DNA of 64,000 bases from Wuchereria bancrofti (lineage: Eukaryota > Nematoda > Chromadorea > Rhabditida > Onchocercidae): positions 124,001-188,000 of the forward strand of contig SSBO01000007.1 of NCBI GenBank assembly GCA_005281725.1, written 5' to 3'. Positions 14,711 to 32,849 of the stretch are shown piece after piece. Under the pieces are notes generated by a model, which saw nothing but the letters and a program-made list of their open reading frames with translations, did no database searches and was not told the DNA's origin. A program made the position numbers and the translations under genes. Positions within the stretch are counted from its first letter, which is position 1, and the number at the start of each line of letters is the position of its first letter.

Positions 14711-14801
14711 AGCAATTTTAAAATCTGTGTCTTAGTTTGAATTATTTGCAATTCAACTTTTGCGAATTTTTGTTTTATTCAAATTTTTACGAATAAATGA
14801 A
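14711..14801 (+). promoter_or_regulatory. Probable trans-splice acceptor and 5' UTR of the alpha-tubulin gene
   Basis: A run of ten T's followed by GCAG (AG at 14711-14712) makes a strong nematode acceptor. There is no plausible coding exon upstream, and 89 bases separate it from the candidate ATG at 14802. This fits a spliced-leader addition site, or the end of a 5' UTR intron. Confidence 0.45.
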
Positions 14802-20286
<5,485 letters not shown>

Positions 20287-20577
20287 TTTAATTACGAAAA
20301 TTATTCAATGATTAAATTATGAAAAAAATTATTGATTAAATTTTGAAAGAGAAAAAATTCTTTTTTTTTATTCGTATATTGTAATTTTATATGTTAAATC
20401 AAAATGCTGGCTCTTTTTTCTTTTTTTTTCTTAACATACATTAAATTTCTTAAATTTTAACTATGAAAAACTTTTCATTTCTAATATACTTATTATTTTC
20501 AAAATATATTTATACAGTATGAAAATTTTTCAGCATTATTATACACAAAAGTTTAAATAATTTATTATTGAAATTAA

Positions 20578-20583
20578 AATAAA
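20578..20583 (+). terminator. Possible poly(A) signal of the tubulin gene
   Basis: A canonical AATAAA lies about 290 bases after the stop codon. The sequence is so A/T-rich that AATAAA occurs often by chance, so this is only a candidate. Confidence 0.25.
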
Positions 20584-21618
20584 ATGTACAATGATAAATT
20601 AGGAAATGAAAAAAAATGCTGAGCAAATATTTTTTAAGTTAACTTATGTCTTCTATAAATTAAACAGCTAAACAGAAAATCTTTTTTTTATTTTCCTTTC
20701 TTCTAATTTGGTCGAATCAAAAGAAAATCAAAAAATATTATATCTGTTTAAAAAAAAAATATCGTATTTATTAAAATTATATTCGAGGAAAAATTATCGT
20801 ATTTGAAAAATTGTGAAACCTTAGTAAAATTATCAATTTGATCTAATCAAAATGAAATGGTCGAATTTCCATCTGAATTAGATAATTTAAAATTTTTAAG
20901 ATACCAAAAAATACTAATACAAAATAATTTCTGCTATTTATTTAATTTAAAAAATATCAAAATATATTAATTAGATGAATATGACATGAAAATAATTTCT
21001 TCCGTCTATGGTTTTAGTGAAATTTAAGACGATTTCATACTATTATTCATCTTTTGCTAATAATGATGATTAAGAAATGACATAAAAGTGACAGAAATAA
21101 TTATATATTACTCATTATTTAGTCATTATTATAAATTAATTCTACAGTGTTCCATTTTAATTCCATTTTAGTATTTCGCAGATTATTATGATTAAAAAAC
21201 GCAAATAAAAAATTTTCTTAATTTTTAAATTTTTTGTGCCACAACAACAATAAAAAAAAATTCATCACCCATATATTTATAAAATATTATATATGTACAT
21301 TTTACGATCATTTTGAAGGCATAATTTATCTCACTTATATCACAATGATAGTGAATAATCATATGGTTTATATCACATTGACCAGTTTCAATAGTTTTAA
21401 TAGTCAAATTTATAACTGGAAAATATGATAAATATGATGAAAAATTCTGAAATGAATTGTCTAATTCATTTATAGTATAATGTTTTCGTTTAATTAAAAT
21501 TACTAATGAAAAGTTAAACCAGTAATTTTTCGCTTTTCCTCTTCCATTTATTACTTATAATTCATTGATTAATTTTAATCATTAATTTTAGATTAGTAAA
21601 ACTTCATGAAATATAATA

Positions 21619-21646
21619 TATTATAATAATAATTATTATTATAATA
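21619..21646. repeat. Perfect 28-bp AT palindrome
   Basis: The sequence equals its own reverse complement across 28 bases, centred between 21632 and 21633, and consists of TAA/TTA units. It could extrude as a cruciform but may be chance in ATT-repeat sequence. Confidence 0.6.
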
Positions 21647-22057
21647 ATTTCATTCATAAATATATTTCTACAAATCTAACAAATGATCTTATATTTATTA
21701 AACTTTTCCAAATATTTTAATATTTTGCCGCTGTTTTTTTTTTCTTATTTTTAAATTGATTTTTTAAACATTTAGTGTTATGCAATGTATGACATTTTTT
21801 AGTTTTGTTAAATTTTTTTTTTCAATCAAATATTTAAAAAATTTCTTTAAGCTATTTTTTTTAGGTTTTTTAAATTAATGAATAAGTTTATTATTTAATT
21901 TTTGTTTGATCTTAGCAATGATAGTAATAATATGATAATCATCATTCTTATCAGCTCGCTATCATTATCGTTATTACTTGCAGTGTTCAACTTCTTCGGT
22001 AACATAAAAGAGAAAATTTGTATTAGAAGGAAAATGGAAACAGAGAGGAAAAAATTT

Positions 22058-22412
22058 TCGACATACACACATACACATACATGCAGCTACTTACATACAC
22101 ACATACATATGCAGTTACTCACATACGTACACATATATACGTAGTTATTCATGCATACACATACACTTACACATTCACAATCACTCACATGCACACATAC
22201 ACATGCATGCTTACAAAAATATTTACTCACATATATGAGTTCGTTTCTTCAATTCTACTATTTTGTAATTTTAGAAATATGAGATCATATACACATACAT
22301 ACATATTTGCAGTTACATACAGACACATACACATATGTACAAAATTATTCACATACACATGTACACATAAAAACAGTTACACACATGCACACATACACAT
22401 ACACACCTACAA
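22058..22412. repeat. CA/CATA-rich microsatellite block
   Basis: Plus-strand ACATACAC-type units form two sub-blocks (22058-22215 and 22288-22412), separated by unique AT-rich sequence. The overlapping His/Thr-rich frames are not credible genes. Confidence 0.8.
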
Positions 22413-23554
22413 TTTCTTACAGATATAATTAAGATTACAATACTAATATATTTAATTTTGATGAATATTAGGATTATGAATATATTTAATACTAACATAT
22501 TTTTTCCACAAAAAATTTTGTATATTTTGAAGAAATTTGCCAATTGCTAAAATTTTTTATTAGGCACACCACAATAACATAATTAATGAAAAATAAATTC
22601 AATAAATCTTTCCTTTTAGTCTTTTTCTTTTAAAATTTTAAAAAAGATGATGAAAACATCTTTTATAAAATATATTTATACTAAATAATTGCACAAGATT
22701 ATGCATGGAATACATCATCTTTGTTTAAATTAAAATTTAATTTAAATTCTGTTTTTTAATAATTAGCACACAATATATTAACATTTTTTAATATAAAGAA
22801 TAAATTTTGTAATTGAAATAACTATCGTTTCTTATTTCATTATCATTTATTTACTTAAAGCTATCATTTCGCATTCCATACTCAAAAATTACAAAATTTA
22901 TTTTAAATTTTTTTCGAAATTTCTAATTTTATGTTGCTTTATAATCTTTGTATTTCGCAATCTTTTTTTTAACATTTGCCAGTAATTTAATTCATTAATT
23001 TAAAAATTTCAAAATTCTTTTTGCAAAATACAAATTAAGCTTTAATTTAAGCTAATTTTTACTCGAATAATTATAACACATTTAGCTATACATTTCCTTT
23101 TTCCTTCTTTTTTTTGTATTTTTTTCTTAGATTTTTTAAACAATTTAAATTAAATTACGAAGAAAAAAACATTTGTGCTATGAAAATAAGCGAATGAATG
23201 CATTTAATTTTAAGTTTTTTGTTTAATTTAAGTTTGTAATGAATGTATCAAATTTAAGTTAAATATTTATAAACTGAAAAAGAAAACGAAAAAATGAAAG
23301 AAAACGAAATGATTTTTGATTGAAAATGAGCAAAATTTTTTTTATTTTTTGTTTTTCCTTTTTTCTTTCTATTTGATTTATCAATTCACTAATACTAAAA
23401 TCAATATTGAAACAATTGATTAATTGATTTTAAATTAATGAAAAATATTAAATACACAAAGTTATTATAATTTTGCATATAATTTTTATTTCACATATGT
23501 TCTTTAATCCTTATAATACCAAAAATGATACAAATAAATTTCTATTTTAATTGT

Positions 23555-23690
23555 TTACACACATATACATACAAACATACATACACAAGCATGCATACAC
23601 ATGCACACACACACACATACACATACATATTTAGATTTAAAGACACATGCACACATACATACATACATGCACGTACGTAAATATACACAT
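23555..23690. repeat. ACATAC-rich microsatellite block
   Basis: ACATACA and CATGCACAC units on the plus strand, with a short interruption around 23628-23642. The composition matches the block at 22.1-22.4 kb. Confidence 0.8.
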
Positions 23691-24289
23691 TCAACTTCAA
23701 AACACTAATTGAATTCATCTTATAAACAAACTTTTTTCTTCTTTCGTTTTTTTTTTTTTGGTCCTTTTCTGTCATGTTTGCAATTTTTGTCGGATGACAG
23801 AAGAAAATGTGACAGTACAGAGACAGCTTATCATGTCAACTTCGTCTTCCATCTATTCCTGTCCCGTTCCCGCTCCTCTTCTTATTTCCTTCGCCTTTTC
23901 GTTGCATCACCGCGATTTTAGTTCTTATTTTTTTTCCTTTTTTTTTTTTTTTTTTAAATTTATTTATATATTTATGTATGATATTAAATTTGTAAATGTT
24001 ATTAATTGTTTTATTTTATTTAATTTAATTCAAAATTTTTTCCACTAAAAAAAATTGTAATTTTGTCAGAATATATGTGTAATGTTTTGTTTTTTGTTTA
24101 TATTGTTGTTTGTTGTCTTAACACATATTTCAATTGAATTAGTTTAAATTTTAAATCAAAATTCTATTAAAATTTCTAGATGACAAGATGTTATTAAAAT
24201 ATAAACTTTGTACTAATGTGTAAAATTTTTAAGAATGTTTAAAAAAAAATACTTTATCAATATATTTCAGAATGATCTAATATTCAAAG

Positions 24290-24640
24290 CTAAAAGAACA
24301 CTGTTTTATCATTACACGTCGATATCTTTGACTATTTTATCATTACACGCAAGAATGATACGATATCTAAGATTGCTTTGTCATTATACGTAATATATAC
24401 GTCAAAATGATCAAATATCATTATACGTAAGAATGATATCATATTTAACACTGTTTTATCATAATACTTTTTTATCATAACAGAATGACACCATATTCAA
24501 CAGTTTTATCATAACACGTGAACACGTAAGAGTAAAAGGATGATACGATATCTGAGACTGTTTTATCGTAACACGTAAGAATGACGTAATATTTGAGATC
24601 GAAAAAAAAACACGATTTCATCATTTACACGTGAATATCA
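24290..24640. repeat. Tandem array of degenerate hairpin units
   Basis: About six diverged copies of a unit reading roughly TGTTTTATCATTACACGTAAGAATGATA, then CGATATCT, spaced about 40-60 bases apart. Each fairly intact unit contains TATCATT and its reverse complement AATGATA around a nine-base loop containing ACG. The clearest hairpins are 24338-24360 and 24415-24439 (8-bp arms). The array stands out by its regular ACGT-containing motif in otherwise featureless AT spacer. Confidence 0.65.
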
Positions 24641-25887
24641 TTTTGTTTGTATTAAAATTAATTTGTTTAAATAAAAGTACGAAATGATTAATACAAATTA
24701 TACCAGTATTTTATATTTCATTACAATAATAATAAGAAATAAGAAAGTTTCAAAACAGGAATTTGCATTATTATTTCATTTGTTAATTTTACTTGTCGCT
24801 GTCAAGTAAATATCATTTAGCTTATCAAATTTTTGACCTTCTTAATTTGATCATTTTAATTCATTAATTTAAAATTAATACTCAATTAATATAATTCATT
24901 CTTATTCAATGCCATATTCTCGCTTTTTTTTCAAGTTATTATCAAAACATTTGCAAATTTTACCACTAATAGTATAAAAACAATTTTTGGATTAATTTTT
25001 CTAGTTTGAGCTAAAAAATGTTTATTAAAATTAGCTAAACAACATTTATTAAAAGCTAAGAAAGCTAAAAAAAGTATTTATTAAAATTAAAAAATATTAC
25101 AGCAAATCTGATGCAAAACCAATATGATTAATTTCATTTTGATTATTCATTTATTAATATTATGGTCTCTTTATCATTTTCTTCTCTTATCTCCTTATCA
25201 TTTTTTTTCAGCATTGCATTTTTACGTCACTTTATTGTTCGATCAAAAAATATTCAACAAGAGAGTGCATTCTTTTTTTCCTTTTTTTTTGGATGGAAGA
25301 AAATTTTATGATTATTACTTCAGCTTATCAGTTTAAAAATTTACAGATATAAGTTTCCAATGCTAATAATAAAGAGATTTTCCAGTAACTGCAATAAAAG
25401 TAATTGTTAGTTGCAAAAAAAAAAGAGAAAGTGATAAGAGTAATGTTAGAAACGAATGATAATGCAAAAATATTGCAAGAAAATAATTTACTAATTTTAG
25501 CAAGAAAATTGTTGAAATTGAAAATTTTTCTTTTAATTTTTTTAAAATCAAATTTTGTTTGTATAAATTTTTAATTTTTTATTAAAATCTTTTTTTGGCC
25601 TTCTCTTTTTTCGATTATTTTTATTTGCTCAATTATAAAATTCCAAAGAAAAATCTAAATTTACCAAGTATTTTTTCCTACTTTTCCTTTTCTTCTAACT
25701 CCCTCTCTCTCTCTTTTTTTGCTCTCTATTATCCTCTCTCTCTCTTCATTTTTTCTTTTATATATTACAAATTCAATGGCGAAATTCAAAAAAAAAAGAG
25801 AAAAATTATGAATATCGTTTATTTAAACAATGTACTATTTGTTTACATTTTCCATTGTATACGGTAAAAGAGCATTTATAATATAAA

Positions 25888-26280
25888 ATGTGTGTGTGTG
25901 TGTGTGCGTGTATGTGTACGTGTATGTGTGCATGTATGTTTGTCTTTGCGTGTGTGTATGCGTATGTTTGCGTAAGTGTACGTCTGTATATGTGTATGCG
26001 TGTGTGTGTCTGTTTTTGCATAGGTGTGCGTGTTCGTGTATGTTTTATACGTGTGTGCGATATGCCTGTATATGTGTCTACGTGTGCGTGTGTACGTGAC
26101 ATGTATATGACGTGTGTTTGTATGTATGTAGTCGAGAGTATGTTTTTTTGCACACGTCAGTACATGTGCGTGTATGCGTATGTGTGCGCACGTATAAAAA
26201 CGTGTGTGTCTCATGTATGTGTGTGTATGTGCCTCTACACGTGTCTGTGTGTACGTGTGTGTGTGCACACATATATATAC
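25888..26280. repeat. TG-rich microsatellite block
   Basis: Nearly 400 bases of plus-strand GTGTGTGT, GTATGTGT and GTGCGT units. All six-frame open frames over it encode Cys/Val/Tyr or His/Thr low-complexity strings and are artefacts. Confidence 0.85.
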
Positions 26281-26485
26281 TTTCTTATAACCGTCTGCGA
26301 ATAAATTTTTTTTTTGTTTTTTGTTTTCATTTTAAAATTTTTTTCGAAATATTTTGTTTTTTTTCTTTTTTTTTAAAGAGCTTAAAAGATTTGCCTGACT
26401 TCTCTCTTTTTTTCTCCTTTATATTCTTCATTTAATTTTTTAGCATTTTTTCCTTATGACATTTATTTGATATTTGCTTTTTTTG

Positions 26486-26560
26486 TATGTATGTATGTGT
26501 GTATGTCTGTGTGTATGTATGTGTGTCTGTGTGTATGTATGTATGTGTGTATGTGTACAC
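26486..26560. repeat. GTAT/GTGT microsatellite
   Basis: Plus-strand repeats of GTATGTATGTGT and GTCTGTGT, a short satellite of the preceding TG block in the same orientation. Confidence 0.85.
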
Positions 26561-29500
26561 TTAGTTAAAAGCATCTAATTTTTGATTTCTGAAACATTGC
26601 ATATAAAATTGATTACCTTTTGCTATTTTGATGTAAATCTAAAAAACAGCCAAATTCAAATTTGCAATATTATTTTATGCTATAAATTAGCAAAGATAAT
26701 TTATATTTAAAAAAATTTTTTTTTAAAAAAAGGACGAAAAGAATTTAGCATTAAACAAAATGATTTTTTGATTAGGAATTATTAAATATTAGTATTATCA
26801 AAATAATTAATCCGAAAAATTTGGTCTGCAAAATTATATATTTTAGTAAAAAAAAAAAAAGAAAAAACGAAATCCAATTCATTTTTAATTTATTAAGGTA
26901 ATAAATTGAATGTTTATCATTTCACAAAAAATTTGTCAAAGAATGAATTTAAGAGTTTTTTTTCTGCATTAAATTTCATTCATCCTAATATTTTATTTTA
27001 TTTTTGAATTGAATTTTAGTTATTTTAATACCTGATATTTTTATTAATTTCACCTCAATTAGCTTTAATTCATATGAATGATTTCTTCTCCTAGCAATAA
27101 CTTAATTAATTCGAAAAATTAGATTTTTATTATTAATTTAATTAGTTTTTTTAATTGATTTTTTTTTTCATTCTTTTTCATTTTTCTTTTCTTTTTTTCT
27201 TGATATTTTGATACTTTCATTTTCTTAAAATTCTTGATTTTTTTAATATAGCTCAAAATTAGTCTGCTACTTTCGTGAATTCATTCATTCGTATCATCTA
27301 TCTATCACAGTACTATTTCTTCATTAATTATTTACTTGTTTTTAATGGACCAAATTACAAATAATCTATTTTGGTTTTTGGAAATTATTAAAAAAGCAAT
27401 CACAAATTCAAAAATTTAATTGCAATTTTGTAATAAAACAAACTGTATTTCAAATAAATTAGTAAAAACAATAAAAATGCAAAATTTCCATCCTAGTTGT
27501 TTGACAAATTAAATGCACAACTGAAGTGAAAAGTTTAATTAATTTAACACATAAAATAATTTTAATTAATAAATTAAATAATATTTGTAGTGATGAAAAA
27601 ATTTATTTAATATAACTGATTTGCATTACATTAAATAATTTTAATTAAAAAATTAAACAACATTTGTAGTGATCAAAATGTTTAATCAATATCATTTATC
27701 ATTCTTATCTATTTTAGCTTTTAATTTAATCGTTCACTTTTAATACATTGCCTTTGTTATTAAATAATAATAGAGAAAAAATTATTAATTACCATCCGTT
27801 TCACTAAAAATAAAATATTTATGGCTTCTATTAATCTTTCTATTTTTCCAAAAAAAAAAAGCCGAAAAATTGTGCTTAAATTGATTTCTACTTTTCAATT
27901 TAAATCTTTTTCTTTAAACTTAATAAAATAATTATTTATAATTAAATGAAATGCAGGGCAATATTTTTAGTAACATTTGAATTTTATTAGTATTTCATTT
28001 AAAAAGAAGATAAATATACATATATTTTGATAATATGAAATTGGTAAGAGGAAAAGTAATTAGTATTTCATTTAAATGTTATTAGTATTTTTTGTTTTCG
28101 ATGTGTGTTCTTAAAAACGAAAAAGAACAAGAAAAGAAAAATATTAAATTTGATTTTTTGACAATTGTTTAAATAGAAAACAAATTTTCCATTGTAATGA
28201 AAATACATTTATTAATGTAAAATTATAAAAAATACATCTTTATTTAATATGAAAATATTAAATTACTACATATTTTTGAAATTATATTTGCACAAATTAT
28301 TGCAACAGAAAAAAAAGAAAATTTGGAAATGAAATTTTGAAAATGTGAAAAAATTGACAAATCTTTCTTCTTGCATTTACTTTTTTTTAAAAAATTTCAT
28401 ATTAGCAAAAACATATATATGCTTCTTGTTATTAAAAAAAAGTTTTTTAAACTTAAAAAAATAAAATATAACATTTATACACTTCAAACTTTGATTTTTA
28501 TTTAACTAATTTTAAAATACAAAAATTGTTAAAAATTGGAACTGATAAAAACAAGCAATTTAGCACCATTCAATAAACAGTTTCCTTCATTGTTTTGATT
28601 AATTTAATTAAATAAGCTAAAGATAAACTTTAATCAGATAAGCTAAAATTGAATTTTATAATTAAATAATTATTCAATGACTAATAAATATTTAAGTATA
28701 TAATAATGTTTACTACACACAAAATATAAATAATAATGTCTACTAAAATGTCTTAATTTAATAAAATAAATAATTTTTAAATTAATTTACCATCTATCAT
28801 TTACCTAATAAATTATATTTCATTTTCTTTTTTTTCAACTTTTGATAAGTTTAAATTTCTTGTAAGCACTTGTTTTTTCTTTTTCTCTTATTTTACCATT
28901 ATATTTTTTTTCTTTTTCTTAAATAATTTTTTATTCAGGAAAAAGAAAAAAATTTATACTTAGATACTTTTTCAAGGTCGCATAATTTTTATTTTGCATT
29001 TTTATTTATCATTTTTGTGTTCTGATCTTACCCTTTCGATAAATCGAAAAAAAAACTTTAAATTCTCGTTTGATTTTTTTTTTTTGGAAAATTTTTTCAA
29101 TGATTATTTAAGTCCAGTTCATTAATTTGCTATGTAAACGAGTTGTACACAAATATTCTTCGTAGAAGATAATTAATGAAAAAATTAAGTGAAATTAAAT
29201 TTGCTCATTGTTTCAATTTAAAGAAACACTCGTATTAAGTTAAAAAAACAAAAAAGAAAAAGATATTACTATTCAATAAAATTCATTTGTGGTTCCAACT
29301 AAAAAGATATTGAATATTTTAGAAAAATTATTAAAAATTATATAAAAAATATATCATTATCAAAAGACATTATATTTTTATTTTTCTTTATTTAGTAAAT
29401 ATTTAGAAATAACTTCGTTTATACTTTTCGCCTTTATCATACTTATTATCTCGACGTCAATTTTTTTTATATTTCAAATAAAAAATTTACTAATTTTGTT

Positions 29501-30296
29501 CTTTTTTTATTAACTAAATATTTGAATACACTTGTTTTTATTTTTATTATTGTTGATCAGCTTTTATAAAAAGTCACTTTATCTTCTAAAAATTTAAAAT
29601 TTTTAAAATATTCGTTTTCTTCTCTCTTTTTTCTTGATGATTATGAAAAAATCTTCATGTAATTTTTTTGAAATCAATGAATAAATTTGCTTGGAAATTG
29701 TGATATGTATTGGAGTGCAAATATATTTCACAGTTTAAAAATTATCAAAAGTATAGAACTAATTAATTTCTATCAAATCAATGTTATGCTTGAAATAATC
29801 AAAATAAGAAAACAAAAACAAGTTTTGAACGCAATGCAAAATGAATGAAAATAATACATGAAATTAATCATTTGATTTAATAAAATTTTAATCTTTCAAA
29901 ATACGAATAGTTTAAAATGTACTAAATTACATTAATGTAAAACTTTAATGTACTAAAACTTCATGAAAATGCTAATTAATCCATTTCAAATATTTGCCTG
30001 AACATTGCACGTTCAGAAAATTAGTTAACATTCAGAGAAAAAACCGTTTTTCTGGATTTATTTAACACTTAAAAAAAATTAGTTAAAACATAGAAAGCAT
30101 TAATAGCTAATATTGCATTATTATTAATATTATATTATTATTATTGTTATTATTACTATTATCATTATTACGGTAGAATGATTAGCCTAATTTTGAAACT
30201 TTATTTGTTTGCACAATAACTTTAGGATTTCTTTCTTTTTGGTGAAATTTTGTTCCAATATTAAAATTTTAAACTTATTTCTATTTAATTCAAAAA

Positions 30297-30610
30297 TTCG
30301 TTGCAAATTTAATTAATTAAAATGTGTTAAATATAATATTCCTTCTGTTATCGAAAAAAAACTTTTGATATCTAATTGAGAGGACTACCAATTTGCCATT
30401 TTTGTTTTTTTATTCAAAAATTTTTAATCATTTGTTCATTTCTTCTTGNNNNNNNNNNTTCGTTGCAAATTTAATTAATTAAAATGTGTTAAATATAATA
30501 TTCCTTCTGTTATCGAAAAAAAACTTTTGATATCTAATTGAGAGGACTACCAATTTGCCATTTTTGTTTTTTTATTCAAAAATTTTTAATCATTTGTTCA
30601 TTTCTTCTTG
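30297..30610. other. Assembly gap (10 N) flanked by identical 152-bp copies
   Basis: N's occupy 30449-30458. The 152 bases before them (30297-30448) are repeated exactly after them (30459-30610). This is what an unmerged contig overlap looks like, so the true genome probably has one copy and no gap. Confidence 0.9.
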
Positions 30611-30986
30611 TTTATTCCTTCCCTATCTTTTTTCTTCGTCTTTTTCTTAAAAAAAAAGAAGTGAAGAAAGAAAAATTTTTTAAATGTTTCATAAAATTAC
30701 ATTTAGACTGTTCTTTTTTTCTCAATATTATGGGAAATTTCGAAAAAAAAAAAATTCTCTTCTTAAGGTTTTTCCTTCTTTTTCTTTTTTTTTGTTTAAA
30801 AAAAATATTTTCTTTTTTTTTTAAATATTTTGTGTAAAAATTGCTAATGCAAAAGCAAAACACGTCATTTTAACGCTCCTTGGAAGAAAAAAGTAGAAAA
30901 TAAGAACAAAAAAAAAAAAAAAAAAAAAAAAATCATTGCATTTCGAAGTATTAAATTATTGCTTATACATTAATTTTTCGAAGAAT

Positions 30987-31291
30987 AAAACTTTTTTTTG
31001 ATTAAAAATAAATTCGTTTTTTCGTTCATTTCTTCTACTTGAAAATATATATAAAATTTTTGAAAGACAAGTTTTAGAAAATTTTGAGAAAATTCTTCAT
31101 TTTTACTTTTTCAATGCTTTCAACTATCTGTAAAAACTNAAAACTTTTTTTTGATTAAAAATAAATTCGTTTTTTCGTTCATTTCTTCTACTTGAAAATA
31201 TATATAAAATTTTTGAAAGACAAGTTTTAGAAAATTTTGAGAAAATTCTTCATTTTTACTTTTTCAATGCTTTCAACTATCTGTAAAAACT
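30987..31291. other. Assembly join (single N) flanked by identical 152-bp copies
   Basis: A single N at 31139 separates 30987-31138 from an identical 152-base copy at 31140-31291. The duplicated length matches that at the other join, pointing to a systematic scaffolding artefact. Confidence 0.9.
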
Positions 31292-32813
31292 GCATTTCAT
31301 TTATAATAAATTGCTATTGTTATTATATTATAATAGCGACAATAATAGCTATTGTTATAATTAATATTATTGTTATTATTATTTAAATTTTGATAAAAAT
31401 TTTGATTACTTAAATTGTTTCTATTATTGAATGATTTTTGATGTACTTATTTGATGTAAAAAAAAAAAAAGAAATGAAAAATAATTATTGTTAGAAGGAA
31501 ATGTCAGCTGCATGCTTAAAGATAAGAAACTAAAAATAAATAACTAAACTAAGTTCTGAAATAAAATGATCAGCAGATAAGTATGATGCGATTTTTTAAA
31601 AGATATTTTTCATTATTTTTTTAAAATAATATTTCATTCAATTAATTCAAGATTAAATAATAGACAATTAAATTCAATTGCCTGTTAGCTATTGAAATCA
31701 TTTAAGTTTGGTAGTGTGGATTTGAATTTAAAATTTGTTAATGCTTTAAATTTGAGATATAATTTCAAGTAGCACAAGGTTCAGTTTTATGGATGAAATT
31801 ATTTTTGAAAATAAAAAATAAATAAGCATCAGGTAGGATTTTTTGTATTTTGTTTAATATAATCGATTTGAATATCATTTACAAAATTTTTTGTTAATTA
31901 GTAGTCTATTGTTTCCTACTTTTCCCAAAAAATTTTTTTACAAGAAATTTTTAAACTGGTTTGTAGTATTAATCATGATCATTTAGGGCTTTTCTTTTTA
32001 AATTATTTTGTATCTGCTCTTTTTTTAGTATATTTTTGTATAGCATTTAAGTAATCTCGAATTAGCTTTTTTTTTGCTTGTTTTTTCTTTCCCTTTCTTT
32101 TTTTTTTGTTTACACTTTTATTTGGCACAATATTTGATTTAATTATATTCTTCGTCTTTTGTCTAATTTTTCCGGATACATGCTAATATTATATTATTGA
32201 TTAAACTTTTCGAATTAATTAGATTTGTTAATATTACGTTCAATTTTTTTTTCTTTTCCTCTTTTTTGAGTTTTTTGATTAATACGAGATTTAACATAAG
32301 TTAATGCTAAAGGAATTAAAATTGATTATTTAACCTTTTTTTATTGGGAATTTATCACCAATATGTATGTGTATTAAATTCCATCAAAATTATTTTTCAA
32401 AAATTTATCCGAAAAAAATTCTGACTCATTTCTTGCTTATTCTTGTAATATCAACTAATATTGTTTAAAATTTTTTTCTTTTAAATTTAGTCCTCTCATA
32501 TATTTCCAAGTAACATTCCATGTTTTGTTTTGACTTGTTCATTTTCTTTTTCCATTTTTTTCCGCTTTTTTTCTTTTTCCTTGTCATTGAAACTTTTTTT
32601 TTTTTAATATATATTTAATCAACTTTTCTATTTCATTTCAGGCGAAAGAAATTTGCTTTTCACCTAATTTTTGTTTACTATTGAAGTTTGAGTCAAAAAA
32701 ACAAAAACAAAAACAAAAAACAAGGGAAAGAAGAAAAGAGAAAAAAAAGAAAGCGAAAGAAAGGTTGAAAAGAAAAACGAAGCATTATTTTGGGTGAAAT
32801 TGTGAATGAACTT

Positions 32814-32837
32814 ACGTGGACGACGTGGACGTGACGT
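32814..32837 (+). promoter_or_regulatory. ACGTGGACG/TGACGT motif cluster, possible promoter element
   Basis: Three ACGT cores fall within 24 bases (ACGTGGACG, ACGTGGACG, TGACGT), immediately upstream of the probable first exon of the TRPM gene. TGACGT is a CRE-type half-site. The cluster is conspicuous because ACGT is rare in this AT-rich sequence. Confidence 0.3.
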
Positions 32838-32849
32838 TTCATTATTCAG

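Larger units (their letters stand above)
8773..14712. other. Intergenic region between divergent genes
   Basis: I see no credible exon here. The stretch is A/T-rich with homopolymer runs. It holds a 31-bp tandem duplication (9227-9288), a TATG/TG-rich block (about 10193-10446), a CA/CACCCA-rich block (11569-11763) and a long TTA run (about 13335-13377). The open frames inside these blocks are low-complexity translations of simple repeats. The promoters of the divergent left gene and the tubulin gene should both lie in this spacer. Confidence 0.6.
20287..32813. other. Gene-poor intergenic region
   Basis: No exon with convincing phase or protein similarity was found in these 12.5 kb. It contains a perfect 28-bp AT palindrome (21619-21646), CA-type blocks (22058-22412 and 23555-23690), a GC-richer unique stretch (23757-23925), a hairpin array (24290-24640), TG-type blocks (25888-26280 and 26486-26560) and two assembly joins (30449-30458 and 31139). 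The open frames over the CA/TG blocks are repeat translations. Confidence 0.6.

Noticed and set aside
25876..26304. Long open frames on both strands over 25.9-26.3 kb
   Set aside because: They are translations of TG/CA microsatellites (Cys/Val/Tyr or His/Thr strings) with no splice or codon signal.
30538..30837. Open frame spanning the second copy at the assembly join
   Set aside because: It is Phe/Lys-rich translation of T and A runs and crosses an artefactual duplication.
32797..32835. Minus-strand ATG followed by MKRHVHVVH and a GTAAGTT donor
   Set aside because: It is a short frame over the ACGT motif cluster with no downstream minus-strand exon. The plus-strand leader exon explains the neighbourhood better.
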